This document shows positions 6,610-9,058 of a stretch of 9,058 nt of DNA, piece by piece. The notes beneath the pieces are model-generated. The model did no database searches. It saw only the letters and a list, made by a program, of their open reading frames with translations, and was not told the DNA's origin. The position numbers and the translations under genes are program-made. The stretch covers positions 1-9,058 of the forward strand of contig CAJOOL010000251.1 in NCBI GenBank assembly GCA_905236115.1, in the 5' to 3' direction. Within the stretch, counting starts at the first letter, position 1; every line of letters starts with the position of its first letter. This stretch comes from an uncultured Endomicrobiia bacterium (GTDB lineage: Bacteria; Elusimicrobiota; Endomicrobiia; Endomicrobiales; Endomicrobiaceae).

Positions 6610-7725
6610 ATGGACAAAATAAAAGTTTTACATCTGTTCTCTTCAAATACCGTCGGCGGAGCCGAAAAGCAAACGCTTCTTACCGCACTAAGTCTGAAGC
6701 AGCTCAGCAGCAAATTTGAACCGATAGTTGCCGCTCCGAAAGAAAGTTTTTTATATCGTCAGGCGGCGGCCGGCAATGTAAAGACAAAAGATTTTACATG
6801 CCGCGGTTCTTTCACCCCGTCAGGCATTTTCAGTCTTATAAAAATCATCAAAGAAGAAAATATTTCAATACTTCACGTTCATCAGGGCAAACTGTATTGG
6901 ACTGCTCTTTTAATGAAACTTTTCTTTAAAAATATCAAAGTCATTCTTCACAGAAGACAGGATACACGCCATAAATGGTATGCCGCAGGTCATTATAAAA
7001 TTGCCGATAAAACATTAACGGTATCAAAAGCTGTCCGTGACGGATTGATAAAATATGAAAAAGTTCCGAAAAATAAAGTGCAGGTTTTATACAACGCTTT
7101 TGACTTTGAAAAATTTTCAAAACAAGTCAATCCTAACGACGTAAACGATGTGATAAAAAAATATAATCTTGAAAATAAAATCGTTATCGGCACTGTAGCG
7201 GCGATAGTTTCTTTGGAGGGAAAAGGCCAGCAGTATCTTATGGAAGCTGCCGCACACTTAAGAAAAGATTATCCGGATATTGCCGTGCTTATCGTAGGCG
7301 ACGGAGCAGGCAGACATGCACAGGAAGAATATGCTAAAGAGCTCGGCGTTTCCGACATCGTAAAGTTTGCAGGCCAGCAGAAAGATGTCGTTAAGTTTTT
7401 AAAAGTTATGGATATTTTCTGTCTTTTGTCTTGTGATACCGAAGGTTTCGGCAACGTAAATCTTGAAGCACAAAGTCAGAAAATTCCTGTCATTACCACC
7501 ACCGTCGGCGGCAATCCCGAAACGATAGTCAACGGTATAACCGGCATTCTTATTGAACCCAGAAATACCAAATCTTTAATTTTTGCCATAAGAAAAATTC
7601 TCTCCGATAAACGGACTGCACGCAATTTTTCGCAGGCCGGTTATGACTTTGTCAGAAAAACTTTTTCCAAAGAGATATTTGTTAAAAATCTCACAAAAAT
7701 ATACGAGGACGTTTTAAATGATTAA
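6610..7725 (+). CDS. GT4-type (GT-B fold) glycosyltransferase, probably LPS or glycolipid
   Basis: 371 residues, normal length for the family. The N-terminal half starts with HLFSSNTVGGAEKQ (residues 8-21), the Gly-rich acceptor-side loop typical of GT4 enzymes, and has HVHQGK at 89-94. The C-terminal nucleotide-sugar domain begins near IVIGTVAAI (191-199) and has IVGDGAGR at 228-235. The EX7E motif is at Glu278 to Glu286, within EGFGNVNLEA. VGGNPE (299-304) completes the donor site. These enzymes transfer a sugar from a nucleotide-activated donor with retention of configuration; donor and acceptor cannot be read from the sequence. No signal peptide is present, so it is probably peripheral at the inner membrane. 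The tight spacing after the deacetylase gene (4 nt) and the 8-nt overlap with lpxK argue for joint translation and a role in lipid A/core or a related envelope glycan. Confidence 0.92.
   Translation: MDKIKVLHLFSSNTVGGAEKQTLLTALSLKQLSSKFEPIVAAPKESFLYRQAAAGNVKTKDFTCRGSFTPSGIFSLIKIIKEENISILHVHQGKLYWTALLMKLFFKNIKVILHRRQDTRHKWYAAGHYKIADKTLTVSKAVRDGLIKYEKVPKNKVQVLYNAFDFEKFSKQVNPNDVNDVIKKYNLENKIVIGTVAAIVSLEGKGQQYLMEAAAHLRKDYPDIAVLIVGDGAGRHAQEEYAKELGVSDIVKFAGQQKDVVKFLKVMDIFCLLSCDTEGFGNVNLEAQSQKIPVITTTVGGNPETIVNGITGILIEPRNTKSLIFAIRKILSDKRTARNFSQAGYDFVRKTFSKEIFVKNLTKIYEDVLND
7705..7709 (+). promoter_or_regulatory. Ribosome binding site of lpxK inside the glycosyltransferase gene
   Basis: GAGGA lies 8 nt before ATG 7718 and still within the coding region of the glycosyltransferase, whose stop codon is at 7723-7725. 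It supports the overlapping start of lpxK and translational coupling of the pair. Confidence 0.75.
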
Positions 7726-8749
7726 ATATCTTCTCTTTCCGGTAACCGTGATTTATTATTTTTTATCCTGCATCAACAGGCTTATAACCGTTCCCAAAAA
7801 ACTTTATGTTCCCGTCATAAGCATCGGCAATATCACATGGGGCGGCAGCGGAAAAACTCCTACGGTTATTGAAACTGCCAAATTCGTTCAGAGCTTGGGT
7901 AAGCGTCCGGTAGTTTTATCCCGCGGATACGGCAGAAAAAATAAAGAAGATAAGAATGTTATCGTAACCGACGGTGAAAATATTTTGGCCGATATTTTCT
8001 CTTCCGGCGACGAACCGTATATGACGGCCAATCAAATAAAATGTCCCGTTGTCATCGGTGCGGACAGATACGAAAGTGCCTTAATTGCAAAGAAATTTAA
8101 TCCCGATGTTTTTATTTTGGACGACGGTTTTCAGCACTGGAAGTTAAAGAAAGATTTGGAAGTGGTATGTGTAAACTCTTTAAATCCTTTCGGCAACGGT
8201 ATGCTCATTCCGTCGGGAATTTTAAGAGAAAAAAAGTCCGCACTTAAAAGAGCCGATATTGTTATTTTGACGAACTGTAACTTATGCGAAAAAGAAAAAT
8301 TAAATCTTTTGAAAAAAGAAATTTCCGGTATTACGGGAACCGAGCCCGTTGAAGTTTCCGCCGGGAATTTTTTCGTTTCCAATATGTTTGACAATGTTAC
8401 CGTGGAAAATCTTGAGGAGTTTAAAGCCGAAAAATCTTTTGTTTTGTTGTCCGCAATAGGTTCGCCGAAAAATTTTGAAAATACCGTTTTAAGTTTAGGT
8501 ATGAAAATAAAGGATAAATTTATTTATACCGACCACCATAAATATAACGAAAATGAAATTTTTGATATAATAAATAATTTGCAGGACAATGAAATTCTTC
8601 TTACCACCGCCAAAGACGCAGTTAAAATAAAAGAAGCCGTAGACGAAAACGTTCAAAGAAGAATTTATGTTTTCAACATTTCTCTTTCTTTTGACAGCGG
8701 AAAAGAAATTTTTGAAGAAAAAATTAAAAAGACAATTTATAATTTATAA
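7718..8749 (+). CDS. lpxK: Tetraacyldisaccharide 4'-kinase LpxK (lipid A biosynthesis)
   Basis: 343 residues, typical length. LpxK phosphorylates the 4'-position of the tetraacyldisaccharide-1-phosphate precursor, giving lipid IVA, at the cytoplasmic face of the inner membrane with ATP. Visible signatures: an N-terminal hydrophobic membrane-associating helix (about residues 5-18); the P-loop GNITWGGSGKTP (37-48); SRGYGR (68-73); GDEP (97-100) with the Asp matching the catalytic Asp described in Aquifex LpxK; DDGFQH (135-140), the Walker B-type motif; IPSGILRE (164-171); TDHHKY (271-276); and LLTTAKDAVKI (294-304). All key motifs are intact, so it should be active. The start overlaps the end of the glycosyltransferase gene by 8 nt with a good ribosome binding site. 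The stop codon lies within an AT-rich stretch that looks like the beginning of the following repeat region. Confidence 0.97.
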   Translation: MIKYLLFPVTVIYYFLSCINRLITVPKKLYVPVISIGNITWGGSGKTPTVIETAKFVQSLGKRPVVLSRGYGRKNKEDKNVIVTDGENILADIFSSGDEPYMTANQIKCPVVIGADRYESALIAKKFNPDVFILDDGFQHWKLKKDLEVVCVNSLNPFGNGMLIPSGILREKKSALKRADIVILTNCNLCEKEKLNLLKKEISGITGTEPVEVSAGNFFVSNMFDNVTVENLEEFKAEKSFVLLSAIGSPKNFENTVLSLGMKIKDKFIYTDHHKYNENEIFDIINNLQDNEILLTTAKDAVKIKEAVDENVQRRIYVFNISLSFDSGKEIFEEKIKKTIYNL

Positions 8750-8783
8750 TTTACAATTGCCGTTCATTGCCGTGTACTCTGTC

Positions 8784-8808
8784 ATTCCCGAGCGTCTCTG
8801 TCGGGAAT
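8784..8808 (+). repeat. Palindromic element 1 (ATTCCCGA/TCGGGAAT, 9-nt loop)
   Basis: Perfect 8-bp arms ATTCCCGA (8784-8791) and TCGGGAAT (8801-8808) enclose the 9-nt loop GCGTCTCTG. It is preceded by CTGTC and followed by CTCGCAGTTG. The translated elements in the giant gene have the same arm length, the same loop length and the same flanks; the arms differ only by a compensated T:A to C:G change. The loop start GAGCGTCTC is shared with the unit at 3648-3674. Confidence 0.9.
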
Positions 8809-8863
8809 CTCGCAGTTGTTGTTAATTATACATTATACATTGTACATTGCCGTTTAGTCTGTC

Positions 8864-8907
8864 ATTCCCGAAAAGTGCGAAGCACTTTGTAGCCGTTAAT
8901 CGGGAAT
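8864..8907 (+). repeat. Palindromic element 2, with a second hairpin nested in the loop
   Basis: Arms ATTCCCGA (8864-8871) and TCGGGAAT (8900-8907) are the same as in element 1, but the loop is 28 nt. It holds an inner perfect hairpin, AAAGTGC (8872-8878), GAA, GCACTTT (8882-8888), followed by TGTAGCCGTTAA. The family therefore tolerates loop insertions. Confidence 0.85.
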
Positions 8908-8958
8908 CTATGTTATAAAAACACCGCTTTGCCGTTCGTCGTTGCCGTTCCGTCTGTC

Positions 8959-8983
8959 ATCCCCGAATGTCGTTGTCGGGGAT
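8959..8983 (+). repeat. Palindromic element 3 (ATCCCCGA/TCGGGGAT), near-twin of the translated copy
   Basis: Arms ATCCCCGA (8959-8966) and TCGGGGAT (8976-8983) surround the 9-nt loop ATGTCGTTG. From TGTC to GGGGATC it differs from the translated copy ending at 3706 by one base (loop C/T). It is in the same orientation as the copies within the giant gene. Confidence 0.9.
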
Positions 8984-8994
8984 CCCGTCGTTTC

Positions 8995-9023
8995 CGTCAT
9001 TGCGAGTGTCAACGAAGCAATCT
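8995..9023 (+). repeat. Palindromic element 4 (CGTCATTGCGAG...GAAGCAATCT type)
   Basis: The arms ATTGC (8999-9003) and GCAAT (9017-9021) enclose a short core with GAGTGTCAACGAA. The outer frame CGTCATTGCGAG and GAAGCAATCT belongs to an intergenic repeat type that I recall from many bacterial genomes. The element lies directly after element 3. A probable relative is translated at 1245-1275. Confidence 0.75.
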
Positions 9024-9058
9024 TGCTGTTTATTATATATTTGAAAATATTTGAAAAA

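Larger units (their letters stand above)
8750..9058 (+). other. Gene-free repeat cluster after lpxK
   Basis: I see no credible gene in these 309 nt. The stretch consists of four palindromic elements (8784-8808, 8864-8907, 8959-8983, 8999-9021). Between them lie AT-rich runs such as ATTATACATTGTACATTG and repeated GCCGTT motifs (for example 8759-8765, 8850-8855, 8931-8936, 8943-8948). No hairpin is followed by a run of T typical of an intrinsic terminator, so I do not call one. The window ends in AT-rich sequence. Confidence 0.85.

Noticed and set aside
5889..7725. Deacetylase plus glycosyltransferase as a bacillithiol pair (BshB and BshA), given similar lengths
   Set aside because: The deacetylase signature is APHQDDESIGCGG rather than the AHPDDxE form expected in BshB, the glycosyltransferase N-terminus (NTVGGAEKQ) is of the LPS-type GT4 form rather than BshA-like, and the neighbour is lpxK.
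8784..9021. A CRISPR array
   Set aside because: The repeats are individually palindromic, differ in length and spacing, occur as scattered copies inside a coding gene, and there is no regular spacer pattern or cas gene.

Overview
The window comes from a diderm (Gram-negative-type) bacterium of moderately low GC, about 40% by eye. The evidence is a lipid A kinase (LpxK), a secreted SurA-like chaperone and envelope-type sugar enzymes. I cannot fix the phylum. The style (AT-leaning codons, very long unassignable proteins, palindromic intergenic repeats) would suit Elusimicrobiota or a similar lineage, but that is a weak guess. All genes are on the + strand.

Region 1 (bases 1-4665) is the 3' part of one giant gene that is open to the left edge, so its start lies outside the window. 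I do not recognise the protein. It holds a roughly 150-residue hydrophobic domain present twice (676-1140 and 2317-2751), an Ala/Arg/Glu-rich probable helix, and three Ser/Ala/Pro-rich linkers. The linkers contain DNA that matches the intergenic repeat families of this same window: a palindrome with arms ATCCCCGA/TCGGGGAT, CTCAGCC-type heptad runs, and probably a GTCATT...CAATCT palindrome. Non-coding repeat elements thus appear to have become in-frame protein linkers, reminiscent of Rickettsia palindromic elements.

Region 2 (4742-8749) is a compact probable operon: a SurA-like peptidyl-prolyl isomerase, a PIG-L/LmbE deacetylase, a GT4 glycosyltransferase and lpxK. Spacings are 58 nt, 4 nt and an 8-nt overlap. 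Inferred theme: outer-membrane biogenesis. LpxK phosphorylates the lipid A precursor, the glycosyltransferase and deacetylase could add a sugar and N-deacetylate it, and the chaperone assists exported proteins.

Region 3 (8750-9058) has no gene. It is a cluster of four small palindromic elements separated by AT-rich and GCCGTT-rich filler. Part of the same filler occurs in the 58-nt gap between the chaperone and deacetylase genes.

The main point of interest is the sharing of repeat elements between intergenic DNA and the linkers of the giant protein, together with that protein's duplicated, unassigned hydrophobic domain.
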